A stretch of 55,769 nt of DNA from an uncultured Aquimarina sp. (GTDB lineage: Bacteria > Bacteroidota > Bacteroidia > Flavobacteriales > Flavobacteriaceae): the NCBI GenBank assembly GCA_947500505.1, contig CANMSL010000021.1, positions 1-55,769 of the forward strand. The letters run 5' to 3'. Under the pieces are notes generated by a model that worked only from the letters and a program-made list of their open reading frames with translations, did not search any database and had not been told where the DNA came from. The position numbers were made by a program, and so were the translations under genes. Shown here in pieces: positions 45,249 through 55,241 of the stretch. The first letter of the stretch is position 1, and every line of letters starts with the position of its first letter.

Positions 45249-45617
45249 ATGAAAAAGTTAATCACATTATTCACATTTATTTTTGCAATTACATTGAGCG
45301 CATCTGCACAAGAAGTTAAAACAGTTTCTCTGGAACAGACTAAGGGAGAATTTACTCAGAAACAAGTAACGCTTTCTGAAGGAAGTTATGTTTTTAATAT
45401 CTCTAACAATAACTCAGGAACAGATGTAGGTTTTGTATTAGTGTCGTCGGGAAAAGACGCTTCAGATCCTAAAAACCATATTCAGGAAGCATATGTAACT
45501 AAAGTTGTTGCAGAAGGAAAAACAGAGAGTTCCAAAACAGTAACATTACAAAAAGGTGAATACAATTATTTCTGTCCTTTGAATAAAACTCCACAGTATA
45601 AATTGATTGTAAAATAA
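45249..45617 (+). CDS. Exported cupredoxin-like protein
   Basis: 122 aa with a Sec signal peptide (LSASAQ). It is beta-rich with a plastocyanin-like end, GEYNYFCPLNKTPQYKLIV. The Cys of a type-1 copper loop is present, but the usual following His pair is not, so copper binding is uncertain. It follows the AhpD-like gene by 107 bp; probably the same cluster. ATG start. Confidence 0.75.
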   Translation: MKKLITLFTFIFAITLSASAQEVKTVSLEQTKGEFTQKQVTLSEGSYVFNISNNNSGTDVGFVLVSSGKDASDPKNHIQEAYVTKVVAEGKTESSKTVTLQKGEYNYFCPLNKTPQYKLIVK

Positions 45618-45699
45618 TAACTTAAAAACGATTAAAATAAGTTTGTTGATTCGGAGCTTGCTTAGAAATTACGTTTAAAATACATCTGATTCAAAACCT

Positions 45700-45731
45700 A
45701 AAACCTTGTTAATTCAATTTAGCAAGGTTTT
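45700..45731 (+). terminator. Terminator after the cupredoxin-like gene
   Basis: A 9-bp stem AAAACCTTG/CAAGGTTTT (45700-45708 with 45723-45731), then TTGTTTTCC. Confidence 0.7.
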
Positions 45732-45767
45732 TGTTTTCCATATTTTTGTCAAAAATCCAACTCCAAG

Positions 45768-46484
45768 ATGAAAAATATCATAGTACTATCGTTATTTTCT
45801 CTAACTATTCTAGCCTGTAAACAAGAGTCAAAAAAGGAATATAAACATGAAGAAGATATAGAAGAAATAAAAAGTACTGAAACCATTAAAAATGAAATCC
45901 CTACCACCGCAGAAGCAATAGCAGATGCCAATGGTTATAAGAATTGGGAAAAAGTAAAAGAAATACAATTTACTTTTAACGTCGATCGTGATAGTAGCCA
46001 TTATGAACGTTCTTGGAGATGGAATCCTAAAAAAGATGAAGTTACCATGATCACTGCGCAGGATACTTTATCTTACAACAGAAAAGATATTGATAGTGTT
46101 TCATTAAAAGCAGATCAAGGATTTATCAATGACAAATACTGGTTGCTAGCGCATTTTAATCTGGTTTGGGACGAAAAAAGTTTTACTTCTAAGCATGAAG
46201 CCAATGCGATCGCTCCTATAAGCAATAAGGAAATGCAAAAACTAACCATTGTTTATAAGAATGAAGGAGGATATACTCCCGGAGACGCTTATGACTTTTA
46301 TTTTGAAGGAGATTTTAAAATTAAAGAATGGGTATATAGAGAAAAAAACAATACAGAACCATCTTTAATTACTTCATGGGAAGATTATGAAAATTTTGAC
46401 GGAATTAAAATTGCCAAAGCCCACAAACGTAATGAGGGTGACTGGAAACTCTATTTTACTAATATTAAAGTGGTTACAGAATAA
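45768..46484 (+). CDS. Lipoprotein of unknown function
   Basis: 238 aa with a lipobox (LTILAC, Cys about 17) and a Glu/Lys-rich spacer. Repeated beta-type segments follow (FNVDRDSSHYERSWRWNPKKDEVTMI, shown here in part: SSHYERSWRWNPKKDEVTMI). A Trp-rich motif NGYKNWEKVKEIQFTFNV precedes them. I recognise no named domain. ATG start. Confidence 0.65.
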   Translation: MKNIIVLSLFSLTILACKQESKKEYKHEEDIEEIKSTETIKNEIPTTAEAIADANGYKNWEKVKEIQFTFNVDRDSSHYERSWRWNPKKDEVTMITAQDTLSYNRKDIDSVSLKADQGFINDKYWLLAHFNLVWDEKSFTSKHEANAIAPISNKEMQKLTIVYKNEGGYTPGDAYDFYFEGDFKIKEWVYREKNNTEPSLITSWEDYENFDGIKIAKAHKRNEGDWKLYFTNIKVVTE

Positions 46485-46503
46485 CCTCAAATTTTGATTT
46501 AGA

Positions 46504-47667
46504 TCATTTAGACGCTCTTTTCGAAATAAAGAAAGTTACCGCTAATGCTATTAAAGTGGCTACTAATAAAGCGGTAAAGCTAAGCTTTAAACTATCTATT
46601 TTGGATAAAAATCCCAAAAATGGCGGACTGATTAAGAAACCAAGATAGCCAAATCCTGCTACGAAGGATATTCCCTCTGCAGATGAAACCCCTTTTGTTT
46701 TTCCGGCTAATCTGAATGATTCAGGAATGATCACGGAAAAACCTAAACCAACCAACCCAAAGCCGGTTATAGTTAAAAATAAAGTAGTGCCAAGTACAGC
46801 TAAAAAACCGAAAGCACTTATAATACAACCTCCAATTATTATTGCTAACGACCCAAAATATTTACTGATTGCATCTCCAAAAAACCTCCCTAAAGTCATC
46901 ATAACTGAAAAAGCTACAAATCCAAACCCGGAGATCTTTTCTGAAGAAATTTTTACGATATCCTGCATATAAAGTTTACTCCAGTGCTCTATTGCACCTT
47001 CACTACCCATAATCAAGAATGCTATAATCGTAAGTCTTAATAGTGGTTTTATAAGTGTTAAATCAAAAGATTTTTTAGAGCGCTCTTCACTTTTTACTTT
47101 AATCGTAATATACTCTTTACAAACTAATAGATTGGTAATAATCACGAATGCAGTAGCAAATAACATATGCACAAATGGCACCTGAAAATATACAATCAAA
47201 AGGCTTCCGATACCCGCACCAATAACTCCTCCTAAACTGAAAAAACCGTGAGAAGCAGACATAATATGTATATCATCTTTTTGTTCAATCTCAGATACCA
47301 GCGCATTCATCGCAATATCGGTTAAGCAGGAAGATAAACCTACCATAAATAAAACAATACATAGGATTATATAGTCTGTAGCGACCGTGGGCATTAGAAA
47401 TAACAATGAAAAAACCGTTATGCCTAAAATTGTTACCTTACCAACTCCAAGTTTTTTTATAATCAGTGAGGCTAACGGGATCATCACCAGCGTACCCAAA
47501 GCAAAACAGAAAAGTGCAATTCCTAATTGCGCATCATCAATTGACAATTTTGATCTTATCTTAGGAATATAAAGTACCCAAGTACCTGTAATGATATTAA
47601 GAGAGGCAAAAACCCACGCTGGTCCAAAGTATCTTAATTTCGTAACGATCAGGTATAAAGAATTCAA
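46504..47667 (-). CDS. MFS transporter
   Basis: 387 aa with about 12 hydrophobic helices, with a break in the middle at a cytoplasmic loop (KVKSEERSKKSFDLTLIKP). The A-type motif after helix 2 is weak. It is of the YbjJ/sugar-efflux style of single-domain MFS carriers; substrate unknown. The only start in reach is TTG (47667). It is divergent from the AraC regulator at 47889, which may control it. Confidence 0.85.
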   Translation of the reverse strand: MNSLYLIVTKLRYFGPAWVFASLNIITGTWVLYIPKIRSKLSIDDAQLGIALFCFALGTLVMIPLASLIIKKLGVGKVTILGITVFSLLFLMPTVATDYIILCIVLFMVGLSSCLTDIAMNALVSEIEQKDDIHIMSASHGFFSLGGVIGAGIGSLLIVYFQVPFVHMLFATAFVIITNLLVCKEYITIKVKSEERSKKSFDLTLIKPLLRLTIIAFLIMGSEGAIEHWSKLYMQDIVKISSEKISGFGFVAFSVMMTLGRFFGDAISKYFGSLAIIIGGCIISAFGFLAVLGTTLFLTITGFGLVGLGFSVIIPESFRLAGKTKGVSSAEGISFVAGFGYLGFLISPPFLGFLSKIDSLKLSFTALLVATLIALAVTFFISKRASK

Positions 47668-47888
47668 TGTTTGCTATTTAATTAGTTGCGTGTCAAAATT
47701 AATCACGGAATCAGATTTTTGTTAACACAAAATATCCTAAAACTAAGACAAAATATTCTTTAGAATATACATTAATGCCTAAAAATGATAATTTTGTTAT
47801 ATAAATAAAATCAAAATTGCTTATTTATTATCAGTTTGATTATTACAGCAAATACAAATTACCAATAAAAAACCATCAGACAAAACAG

Positions 47889-48752
47889 ATGAAACTATCT
47901 TATGAAAACATTTATCTGGAACAATCCAAATCGCTGAAAATAGAAAGCTACACCAAAGATTCTCTCTGTAACTTGATAAACTGGCATATACATCCCGAAT
48001 ATGAAATTGTATTCGTCAGAAATGGCAATGGGATTGTTCAGGTGGCATCAAGTACAGAAACCTATGAAAATGGGTTGCTTATTTTACTCGGGCCAAACGT
48101 ACCCCATATGCCTTTTGGAAACAATGATTCAGAAGATAATGTAGAGGTAGTTATTCAATTTAGTGAACGTTTTATAACTGAGAAACTTCAACATTTTCCG
48201 GAATTTTCTACGATGTTTGATTTTATAAAAAAATTACCGAAAGCTTGTATTTTCTCTAAAGAAACTAAAGAAAAATTATCTGGCTCATTCTTAAAATTTT
48301 CATCTCAAAGTAGTGCGGAGAAATTATTGAACTTTATGCATATACTTTATCACCTTTCGATCTCCAGTGGTAATAAGTGGATTGCAACATCCAGCCATTA
48401 TCCTGAAATTGACGAAATATCCTTACCAAGGATTAGAAAGGTTTTTGAGTATGTTAATAAAAATTATTCCCAAACAATTCAGTCTAAAACCATAGCGACA
48501 CAATTGGGGTTGACTACAAATTCATTTTGCAGGATGTTTAAATCTGCGACCAACAGAAGTTTTATCGGCTTTCTGAATGAATTTAGAATTAAAAAAGCAC
48601 AGGAGTATTTTGACAATAAAAACACCTCAGTATCAGAAGTTTTGTATAAATGTGGATTCAATGATCCTTCTTATTTTTGTAAACAATTCAGAAAACATAC
48701 GGGTGTTTCTCCTTCCACTTACATCAGAGAATTAAATGAACTTATTGTATAG
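47889..48752 (+). CDS. AraC family transcriptional regulator with cupin sensor
   Basis: About 287 aa from ATG 47889; the upstream extension from 47817 is poorly supported. The N-terminal cupin has NWHIHPEYEIVFVRNGNGIVQV and LLILLGPNVPHMPFG. The C-terminal AraC DNA-binding domain (about 185-287) has IATQLGLTTNSFCRMFKSAT and YKCGFNDPSYFCKQFRKHTGVSP. Its end overlaps the end of kynU by 11 bp (convergent). It probably responds to a small sugar-like or amino-acid ligand. Confidence 0.9.
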   Translation: MKLSYENIYLEQSKSLKIESYTKDSLCNLINWHIHPEYEIVFVRNGNGIVQVASSTETYENGLLILLGPNVPHMPFGNNDSEDNVEVVIQFSERFITEKLQHFPEFSTMFDFIKKLPKACIFSKETKEKLSGSFLKFSSQSSAEKLLNFMHILYHLSISSGNKWIATSSHYPEIDEISLPRIRKVFEYVNKNYSQTIQSKTIATQLGLTTNSFCRMFKSATNRSFIGFLNEFRIKKAQEYFDNKNTSVSEVLYKCGFNDPSYFCKQFRKHTGVSPSTYIRELNELIV

Positions 48753-50031
48753 TATTCTTCTCCACTATTCCTCTTTTTAGAATTTGACCAAATTCATACA
48801 TATCCTCAAAAGAACAATAAAATGGTGCAGGCGCCAATCTAATTACATTAGGTTCTCTCCAATCTGTAATCACTCCATGCTCCATTAAATAATCAAATAG
48901 TTTCCTTCCTTCCCCATGAAGAAAAACAGATAATTGTGTTCCTCTTTCTTCTTGATCTGACGGAGTAATGATCTCAAAACTACTCTCCACTTCAGCATCA
49001 ATTTCTTTAAGCACAAACTCCAGGTATGCCACAATTAGATTTCGTTTTTTTATCAAAGCTTCCATACCCACCTCATCGAACAATTCTAGTGATGCCAGAT
49101 ACGGCGCCAGAGATAAAATAGGGGCATTACTCAATTGCCATGCATCGGCATTTGGCATTGGTTCAAACTCTGGTTTCATTAAAAATCTGGAATCTTTTTT
49201 GGTCCCCCACCACCCTTCAAAACGTGGAATATCTTTTTTATTATGAAACCGTTCGTTTATAAAACAACCAGAAGCATTTCCGGGGCCACTGTTCATATAT
49301 TTATAACTACACCAGGATGCAAAATCTACGTCCCAATCATGAAGTTTTAATTCAATATTACCGGCTCCATGTGCAAGATCCCAACCTACAAATGCCCCAA
49401 TATTATGACCGGCTTTCGTTATGGTTTTCATATCAAAAACCTGACCTGTATAATAATTTACTCCTCCTATTAGAATCAGCGCACACTCTTCTCCTACCGA
49501 TTTAATCGTAGATAGTATATCTTCTAGCCTGAAATTATGTTCTCCCTTTCGTTTTTTAATTTCTACAATAGCATCTTTCGGATCGTAGCCATGAAACCGA
49601 ACCTGGCTTTGCAACATATATTGATCACTTGGGAAAGCTTTTTCTTCGCAAATAATTTTATATCGGTTTCCCTTTGGTCTGTAAAAAGAAACCATCAATA
49701 AGTGAAGGTTTACTGTAAGCGTATTCATCACCGTAATCTCAGAAGGTTTAGCACCTACAATTTTGCTTAAGGGTTTTGCCATTCGTTCGTGATAATCCCA
49801 CCAGGGTTTTTCTGCATAAAAATGCCCTTCTACGGCTAGTTCCGCCCAATCTTTCATTACTTCATCAACATAGTTTTTAGTGTTTTTTGGCTGAAGTCCC
49901 AAGGAATTTCCAGTAAAATAAATAACTTGTTTATTATGAACCTTAGGAAAAATAAACTGATGTCTATAGGATTGTAAAGCGTCTTGCTGATCTAATTTCT
50001 TAGCAAATTCTCTACTATTTTCGAAGTGCAT
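48742..50031 (-). CDS. kynU: Kynureninase
   Basis: PLP-dependent cleavage of (3-hydroxy)kynurenine to (3-hydroxy)anthranilate and alanine. 429 aa. Seen: FTGNSLGLQPKNTKNYVDE, VMNTLTVNLHLLMVSFY, VGWDLAHGAGNIELKLHDW and the PLP-lysine in WCSYKYMNSGPGNASG, then WWGTKKDSRF and FEPMPNADAWQLSNAPILSL. Start ATG with MHFENSREFAKKLDQ. It works with kmo (36096) in the same pathway. Confidence 0.95.
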   Translation of the reverse strand: MHFENSREFAKKLDQQDALQSYRHQFIFPKVHNKQVIYFTGNSLGLQPKNTKNYVDEVMKDWAELAVEGHFYAEKPWWDYHERMAKPLSKIVGAKPSEITVMNTLTVNLHLLMVSFYRPKGNRYKIICEEKAFPSDQYMLQSQVRFHGYDPKDAIVEIKKRKGEHNFRLEDILSTIKSVGEECALILIGGVNYYTGQVFDMKTITKAGHNIGAFVGWDLAHGAGNIELKLHDWDVDFASWCSYKYMNSGPGNASGCFINERFHNKKDIPRFEGWWGTKKDSRFLMKPEFEPMPNADAWQLSNAPILSLAPYLASLELFDEVGMEALIKKRNLIVAYLEFVLKEIDAEVESSFEIITPSDQEERGTQLSVFLHGEGRKLFDYLMEHGVITDWREPNVIRLAPAPFYCSFEDMYEFGQILKRGIVEKNTIQ

Positions 50032-50237
50032 TTTTGAGTTTTAATTCAAAAATACAGATTACAGGTGAGATTATATAATCTTTTAAAAATCTGTTAAAAA
50101 ATTTAGGGAAATTACCCTTAATTCTTATCTTAATCAAAACTGAAAAATCACCTGCCTCATCGGTCAACTCATAGACATATAACCAGAGTGTCTTTAAAAT
50201 GTTCAGGAAAAAATTATCATCTTAAACCTTTATTCTT

Positions 50238-50388
50238 ATGAAAGAAATAAAAAAAATTAGACAATGTTAATACACTTAGTAAAAAAGTACAAAAAACAGT
50301 AAATGGTGGACATTGCCCTCCTTGTCCTCCTGGTGAATGTGGTCAAATACATCCTTTAACCGATTTATGGTTTTGTGTACCTTGTTAA
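50238..50388 (+). pseudogene. Double-glycine-leader Cys-rich peptide, frameshifted in an A8 run
   Basis: The ATG frame stops after 10 codons, but removing one A from the run 50249-50256 gives 49 codons: leader MKEIKKLDNVNTLSKKVQKT, VNGG, then core HCPPCPPGECGQ and LTDLWFCVPC. KxLxxVxxLxKxxQKxVxGG is the flavobacterial bacteriocin/pheromone-type leader, as in the peptide at 55368. The core has five Cys. The break may be a sequencing error, a true mutation or a phase-variable tract. No C39 peptidase transporter is in the window. Confidence 0.65.
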
Positions 50389-50431
50389 ATTTCGGATAAT
50401 AGAAAGTATTTTTATTTAAAAAAGTAATGTA

Positions 50432-50469
50432 AAAATTGCAGTAGTTCATAGAGCGACTACTGTAATTTT
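50432..50469. terminator. Bidirectional terminator overlapping the anti-sigma gene end
   Basis: A 14-bp stem with one G-U (50432-50445 with 50456-50469, core CAGTAGT/ACTACTG) has T runs on both outer sides. It serves the minus-strand sigma/anti-sigma unit and the leader peptide on plus. Confidence 0.75.
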
Positions 50470-51269
50470 TTTAATAAAACATTTGCTTCATCAAAATTAT
50501 AATTTTGCTCTTCTTTAAGAATAATTTCTAAAACCTGTATTGCTTCATTTTTTTTATTCTGCTTTAGATACACTAATGCTTTATACCAATATCCTTTAGA
50601 CTGATCGATCGCATCGGAAGCAATTAATTGATCAAAATACGAAATAGCATCTTTATATTTTTTAAGTTCTAATGCCGAAAGCCCCGCATATATTAATACA
50701 GGTGGAACAATTTCGTTTGTAGTATTCAGATAATTCTTAAATATTATATAACTCTTATCATATTGCTTCTGTATAAATAGCCTTTGACCTTGTGCCAGTT
50801 GGTTTTCATCACTCCTACTAGTAAGTGAAGGTAAATTCTGCCATTGGCTGTATGTAGCATACAAGTCCTGAGTAGAACTATTGGAATCAACCAGATACAA
50901 TACTACAAACAGAGCAATAGATGCTGCCGCCAGGATCGGAATAAATAATTTATTCTTTAAAAAAGAAGTATTACTTCCTTTCTGATAGTTTGCTTGGACT
51001 CTGGCAATAGTATCTTTTAATTTTTGTGCATCTGAGCTTTTAAAATAAGCCTCTACTTCCTTTACATCTTTTTTATCAGGAGCAAAAGATTCGTTGATCC
51101 AGGTAGTTTCGTCTGTTTGTACAAATAATTCCTGGTGTATCCTAAACTCGATCAATAGTTCGGGATCATTTTGTAAAGATTGTTCAAAAAGAGCTCTATC
51201 CCCAGCAGAAAGTTCATCCCTGAGATACGCATCGATTTGATCATGATATTTTTCTTGGTTGGTATCCAT
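50457..51269 (-). CDS. Anti-sigma-type membrane protein with TPR periplasmic domain
   Basis: 270 aa. The cytoplasmic N-terminus (about 1-105) has the anti-sigma-like pattern DAYLRDELSAGDRALFEQSL; no zinc-finger Cys/His set is visible. One membrane helix follows (about 108-128, LFIPILAAASIALFVVLYLV). The periplasmic part has TPR-like helices (QYDKSYIIFKNYLN, KKYKDAISYFDQLI, KNEAIQVLEIILKEEQ). Its ATG overlaps the sigma-factor stop by one base (TAATG), so it is translationally coupled and is the likely regulator of that sigma. Confidence 0.85.
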   Translation of the reverse strand: MDTNQEKYHDQIDAYLRDELSAGDRALFEQSLQNDPELLIEFRIHQELFVQTDETTWINESFAPDKKDVKEVEAYFKSSDAQKLKDTIARVQANYQKGSNTSFLKNKLFIPILAAASIALFVVLYLVDSNSSTQDLYATYSQWQNLPSLTSRSDENQLAQGQRLFIQKQYDKSYIIFKNYLNTTNEIVPPVLIYAGLSALELKKYKDAISYFDQLIASDAIDQSKGYWYKALVYLKQNKKNEAIQVLEIILKEEQNYNFDEANVLLKKLQ

Positions 51270-51832
51270 TATGATATCAGATTTTTAAATCGGTTATCGG
51301 ATTTTACACTTGCTATAAGTTTGGCTTTACACTTAAACACTCGTTGTCTTACGACAGTTTCCGAGGAATATGACAATTGGGTTGCCATATCTGCATAAGA
51401 CACTTTTTTAAGAAACAGCATCATTATCTGCTTACAGTTATCCGATAGCTTTTCTAATTTTTCTTTAAAAAGTTCCCATCTTTCCTGCTCTAATAAAGCA
51501 TATGCCATATCCGATTCTTCACTGACTAGTTCCATTACCCCATCATTTGTTACCGTCTTTTTTGATTTATTTAACTCTCTTCTCCATAAATTCTTACAAG
51601 CGGTAAATAAATACGCCTCAAAGGTAGAGCGGATTGTTTCTAAATCTCTATGTTTTATCCTTACGGAAATCTGCATCAAAGCTTTCTGAAAAACATCTTC
51701 TGCATCTACTTGTTGTCCTTTGTTCTGAAGTACAAATTTTAGCACTTTAGGAAAACTATGAGTATATATCTCTGTAATGACTCTCTCATCAGAGTTTAGA
51801 ATTCCTTGAATAAAATATTGATTATCTGGCAT
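51269..51832 (-). CDS. ECF-type sigma-70 family RNA polymerase sigma factor
   Basis: 187 aa. Region 2: VDAEDVFQKALMQISVRIKH and YLFTACKNLWRREL. Region 4: EKLSDNCKQIMMLFLKKVSYADMATQLSYSSETVVRQRVFKCK. The spacing and length are normal for an ECF sigma. It is divergent from a lipoprotein-CHAT-peptide unit 137 bp away, whose upstream region contains GGGTAACA, a motif also found before the leader peptide at 55368; such GTAAC words resemble ECF -35 elements. Confidence 0.92.
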   Translation of the reverse strand: MPDNQYFIQGILNSDERVITEIYTHSFPKVLKFVLQNKGQQVDAEDVFQKALMQISVRIKHRDLETIRSTFEAYLFTACKNLWRRELNKSKKTVTNDGVMELVSEESDMAYALLEQERWELFKEKLEKLSDNCKQIMMLFLKKVSYADMATQLSYSSETVVRQRVFKCKAKLIASVKSDNRFKNLIS

Positions 51833-51968
51833 TAATATTGTTGAAAAAAACTTTATATATTTTGGGTAACAAAACTGATCTGTTTGTAACTAAGTATTGA
51901 GTTTCAAACTTATCTCAGTAAATGGCTCATAAAAATATAGTATTATTGCAAAACAAAAAAAGTAAACC

Positions 51969-52487
51969 ATGAGAAAAATTTTAACCTTATTCATTACTCT
52001 TGCAGTATTTTCGACATTCATGAATTGTACGACAGATGAAATTAATGAAATTGAACAAGTTGAAGAAAATTCTTCAATTCAAAAAAACAACCCTAATCCC
52101 ATTAATATTATCACTGGAAACGATGGGCAAGAACAAGAATGTACGGTAATTTTTGATTTTGAGAACCCTAATCTAACAGATAGTGAAAAATTTGCTATTA
52201 GAAATTTTTATTCTTCCAATTATTTTACAATCCTCGGATATGAAACCATAGATAACGACACGGAAAGGTGGTTCGTATTATGTAGTGAATATGAAGCTTG
52301 GGTTATATCCTTAGGGCTAAATCCTGCAAATCCTGTTTGTATTGAAGGAGCTGGATGTAGTAAAGTATGCGAAATAGGAAATACTTGTGAAGATGATGAT
52401 GATGATGATGAAGAGAGTAGCGATCCTATTCAATTAGGAGATGAACCAGTTATTCCGGGACCAATTGTGCCTTCATCAAATTTATAA
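51969..52487 (+). CDS. Acidic, Cys-containing lipoprotein
   Basis: 172 aa with a lipobox (STFMNC, Cys about 20). The mature part is rich in Asp/Glu. The middle region includes GNDGQEQECTVIFDFENPN and ERWFVLCSEYEAWVISL; then a Cys cluster CIEGAGCSKVCEIGNTC, an Asp run (DDDDDDEE), and a Pro-rich end. No domain recognised. It is encoded 21 bp upstream of the CHAT protein and divergent from the ECF sigma, so it is probably a surface partner or substrate of that module. Confidence 0.7.
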   Translation: MRKILTLFITLAVFSTFMNCTTDEINEIEQVEENSSIQKNNPNPINIITGNDGQEQECTVIFDFENPNLTDSEKFAIRNFYSSNYFTILGYETIDNDTERWFVLCSEYEAWVISLGLNPANPVCIEGAGCSKVCEIGNTCEDDDDDDEESSDPIQLGDEPVIPGPIVPSSNL

Positions 52488-52508
52488 TTATTATTAAAAA
52501 GAGGTATA

Positions 52509-55241
52509 ATGGTTAAATATTCAGTTATGTTTTTCAGATACCTCTTTATATTTCTTTCTTTTTTTACATCCAATCTTTATTCTCAAGAAAAGCAAGATTT
52601 ATTCTTGGAAATTACATCATCTTCCAAGCGATCAAATCTCGAAAAAGAATTCGAGATTGAACAACTCTTAAAGGAATATCTGGCACAAAATGATTCTATT
52701 CAATATGGTTATGATCTTCCAAGATATGCTGCCTGGTTATATCGAACAAACATCTCAAAAGCAGTGTCTTTTGGACAAAAAGCAGTAGAATTAAGCGAAT
52801 CTTTTAAACCTTACAATAGAAATTATCATTTAAGTAATATCCAGAACCTAGGCTTATATTCAAGGGTTGAAGGAGATTATTTGAAATCAACTAATGCGTA
52901 TAAAAAATTAATACAGCTTCAAGCATCAGAAAAGGATATTGCGAAAGCACATTTCTTTATCGGAAAAAATCTAAGGAAAATCGGAGACTTACACAGTGCA
53001 AAAGAACACCTTGACAAAGCTATTCTACTTTTCAATAAACAAAAGCAATACCGTTATCAACTCAGAGCACATTTAGAATTAGCTTCTATTCACCAAAGGA
53101 TACTAAAAAAAGAAAATATTAAACTTGGTATTCAAAATTTAAATGCTGCAGATACATTAAGATCATTAATAGAATTTACTTTATTTCAGGAATATACTAT
53201 TAATCAAAAACTTGGAAATCTTTATAATAGTGATAAAGAATATAATCCTAGCATTTGTTTGGGATACTATAAAAATGCCTTGAGCATAGCTATAGAAAAT
53301 GAAAGACCAAGTTGGGTTTCTACAACGTATAATAATATTGGAAATATTTATCATAAAATAGATATTGATTCAGCATTGTATTATTTTAGAAAATCACAAT
53401 CAATTTCAAAAAATAAAAGAAGTTCTAATGCCCGAACCCTTTACAATATAGGTTTGTGTTTTTTATATGAAAACAATCTCAAAAATGCTATACAAGCTTT
53501 TGAAACTGCTTTGGATACTCTAAATATATCAAGAAGTAATAACGACATTCCTTCTTTTATAGAATCCACTATTAAAGCGGACGATAAAAACAATTTACTT
53601 TATATCTTAAAGAAAAATGGCCTAGCTCATCTGAAAGCTTGTGAGAATAAAAATCAGGACTCAATTACAAAAAGTTTTCTCAGAAAATCACTTTTACATT
53701 TTGAATATGCTGATTTATTGGTTGATCAAATAAGATTGGAAAGCTCTGGAAAACAGTCAAAATTATTCTGGAGGGAACAATCGTTTGATTTATATACCAA
53801 TGCAGTAAAAACTTGTCTGCTTCTAAATCAACCTGAAAAAGCCTATTATTTTATGGAAAAAAATAAGGCGTTACTATTACTAGAAGATGTAAACAATGAG
53901 CAGTTAAAAAGAATGGCTAATATTTCTGATAGTATTGTAGAAAAAGAATTTCTATTGAAAAGAAAAATTGCCAAAGCTCAAAACCTTCTCAATAAAGCTT
54001 CTGAAACATCTATTGATTCTCTCAAAATTCATCTTTTTGACCAAAAAGAAAACTATCGACAGTTTATAGATTCCTTACAGACAGATCATCCACAATATTC
54101 CAGTTCTAAACAAGCTACTGATATATTATCATTAGAAGAAACACAAAAACAAGCCGGTGTTCATAACACCTCTTTTATTCAATATATATTAGATGATGAG
54201 CAAGGACTTGGGCTTTTAATTAACGAAAATAATATAGAGCTTTTTGAAATTGAAAATATAGAGAATCTAAAAAAGAACATTTCAACATTTAGCAACCTAA
54301 TCACATCACCTTTTACATCAAAAAAAGAGCGAGAAGAATATAAAATAATCAGTAATAACCTTTATAATGCATTAATCCCTGAGCATATCAGGTCGCATCT
54401 AACAAAAAAAGTGATTATCATCCCTGATTATAATTTACACAATATACCGTTTGAAGCATTACTTACGGAAAAAAATCAATATTTGGTTGAGGAGAAGGAA
54501 ATAAGTTATGCCTATTCTATTTCTTTCCTTTATGAGAACAACCAACTCATTCGTACTCCGCAAAAAGAGTTCTTGGGTTTTGTTCCTGTTACCTATTCTG
54601 ATAACCTTTCTACATTACCCAATAGTAAAACAGAGGTGTATCAGGCAGCTAATGGGTTTGATAGCACGATTTTATCGCAAGACAAAGCTTCTAAACAAAA
54701 TCTAATAGATCAATTAACAGATTATGAAGTCATCCATCTCTCTACGCACGCTAATGCTAATGACTCTATTACTCCGTGGATCGCCAGCGCGCAAGAGAAA
54801 ATAACATTAAATGATATCTATGCAACTAAAAACAATGCAGAACTGGTGGTATTAAGTGCCTGTAATACCTCTATAGGAACAGTAGAAAAAGGAGAAGGTG
54901 TGATGAGCCTGGCACGAGGTTTTTTCAATACAGGAGCAAATAGTGTGGTTTCGACCTTATGGAAAGCAGATGATCAATCTACATTAGAGTTGACTACTGA
55001 TTTTTACCACTATTTAAAAAAAGGAACCTCTAAGTCAGAGGCTTTGCGAAAAGCAAAATTAAACTATCTTAAGAAACATTCCTTAAGTGAAGCTTCCCCA
55101 TATTATTGGTCTTCCCTAATCCTAATAGGTAATCCCGATCCATTACCTTCTGTTTCCGGATTTAATATCTGGATATTTCTGATTGGTTTCTTACTGTTTT
55201 TAGGACTTATCTTATTCACTTATAAAAAATTTAGAAAATAA
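52509..55241 (+). CDS. TPR-CHAT (caspase-like) membrane protein
   Basis: 910 aa: a signal peptide (LFIFLSFFTSNLYSQ), TPR-like repeats over about residues 75-390, a coiled-coil linker, and a CHAT protease domain (about 640-885) with the catalytic pair His747 (HLSTHANA) and Cys784 (VVLSACNTSIGT), and GEGVMSLARGFFNTGANSVV. One C-terminal helix (FLIGFLLFLGLILFTY) anchors it with a short basic tail. The domain thus faces the periplasm. By family knowledge CHAT domains are caspase-like peptidases activated by partners. Its neighbours (ECF sigma, TPR anti-sigma, GG peptide) suggest regulated proteolysis. Confidence 0.92.
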   Translation: MVKYSVMFFRYLFIFLSFFTSNLYSQEKQDLFLEITSSSKRSNLEKEFEIEQLLKEYLAQNDSIQYGYDLPRYAAWLYRTNISKAVSFGQKAVELSESFKPYNRNYHLSNIQNLGLYSRVEGDYLKSTNAYKKLIQLQASEKDIAKAHFFIGKNLRKIGDLHSAKEHLDKAILLFNKQKQYRYQLRAHLELASIHQRILKKENIKLGIQNLNAADTLRSLIEFTLFQEYTINQKLGNLYNSDKEYNPSICLGYYKNALSIAIENERPSWVSTTYNNIGNIYHKIDIDSALYYFRKSQSISKNKRSSNARTLYNIGLCFLYENNLKNAIQAFETALDTLNISRSNNDIPSFIESTIKADDKNNLLYILKKNGLAHLKACENKNQDSITKSFLRKSLLHFEYADLLVDQIRLESSGKQSKLFWREQSFDLYTNAVKTCLLLNQPEKAYYFMEKNKALLLLEDVNNEQLKRMANISDSIVEKEFLLKRKIAKAQNLLNKASETSIDSLKIHLFDQKENYRQFIDSLQTDHPQYSSSKQATDILSLEETQKQAGVHNTSFIQYILDDEQGLGLLINENNIELFEIENIENLKKNISTFSNLITSPFTSKKEREEYKIISNNLYNALIPEHIRSHLTKKVIIIPDYNLHNIPFEALLTEKNQYLVEEKEISYAYSISFLYENNQLIRTPQKEFLGFVPVTYSDNLSTLPNSKTEVYQAANGFDSTILSQDKASKQNLIDQLTDYEVIHLSTHANANDSITPWIASAQEKITLNDIYATKNNAELVVLSACNTSIGTVEKGEGVMSLARGFFNTGANSVVSTLWKADDQSTLELTTDFYHYLKKGTSKSEALRKAKLNYLKKHSLSEASPYYWSSLILIGNPDPLPSVSGFNIWIFLIGFLLFLGLILFTYKKFRK

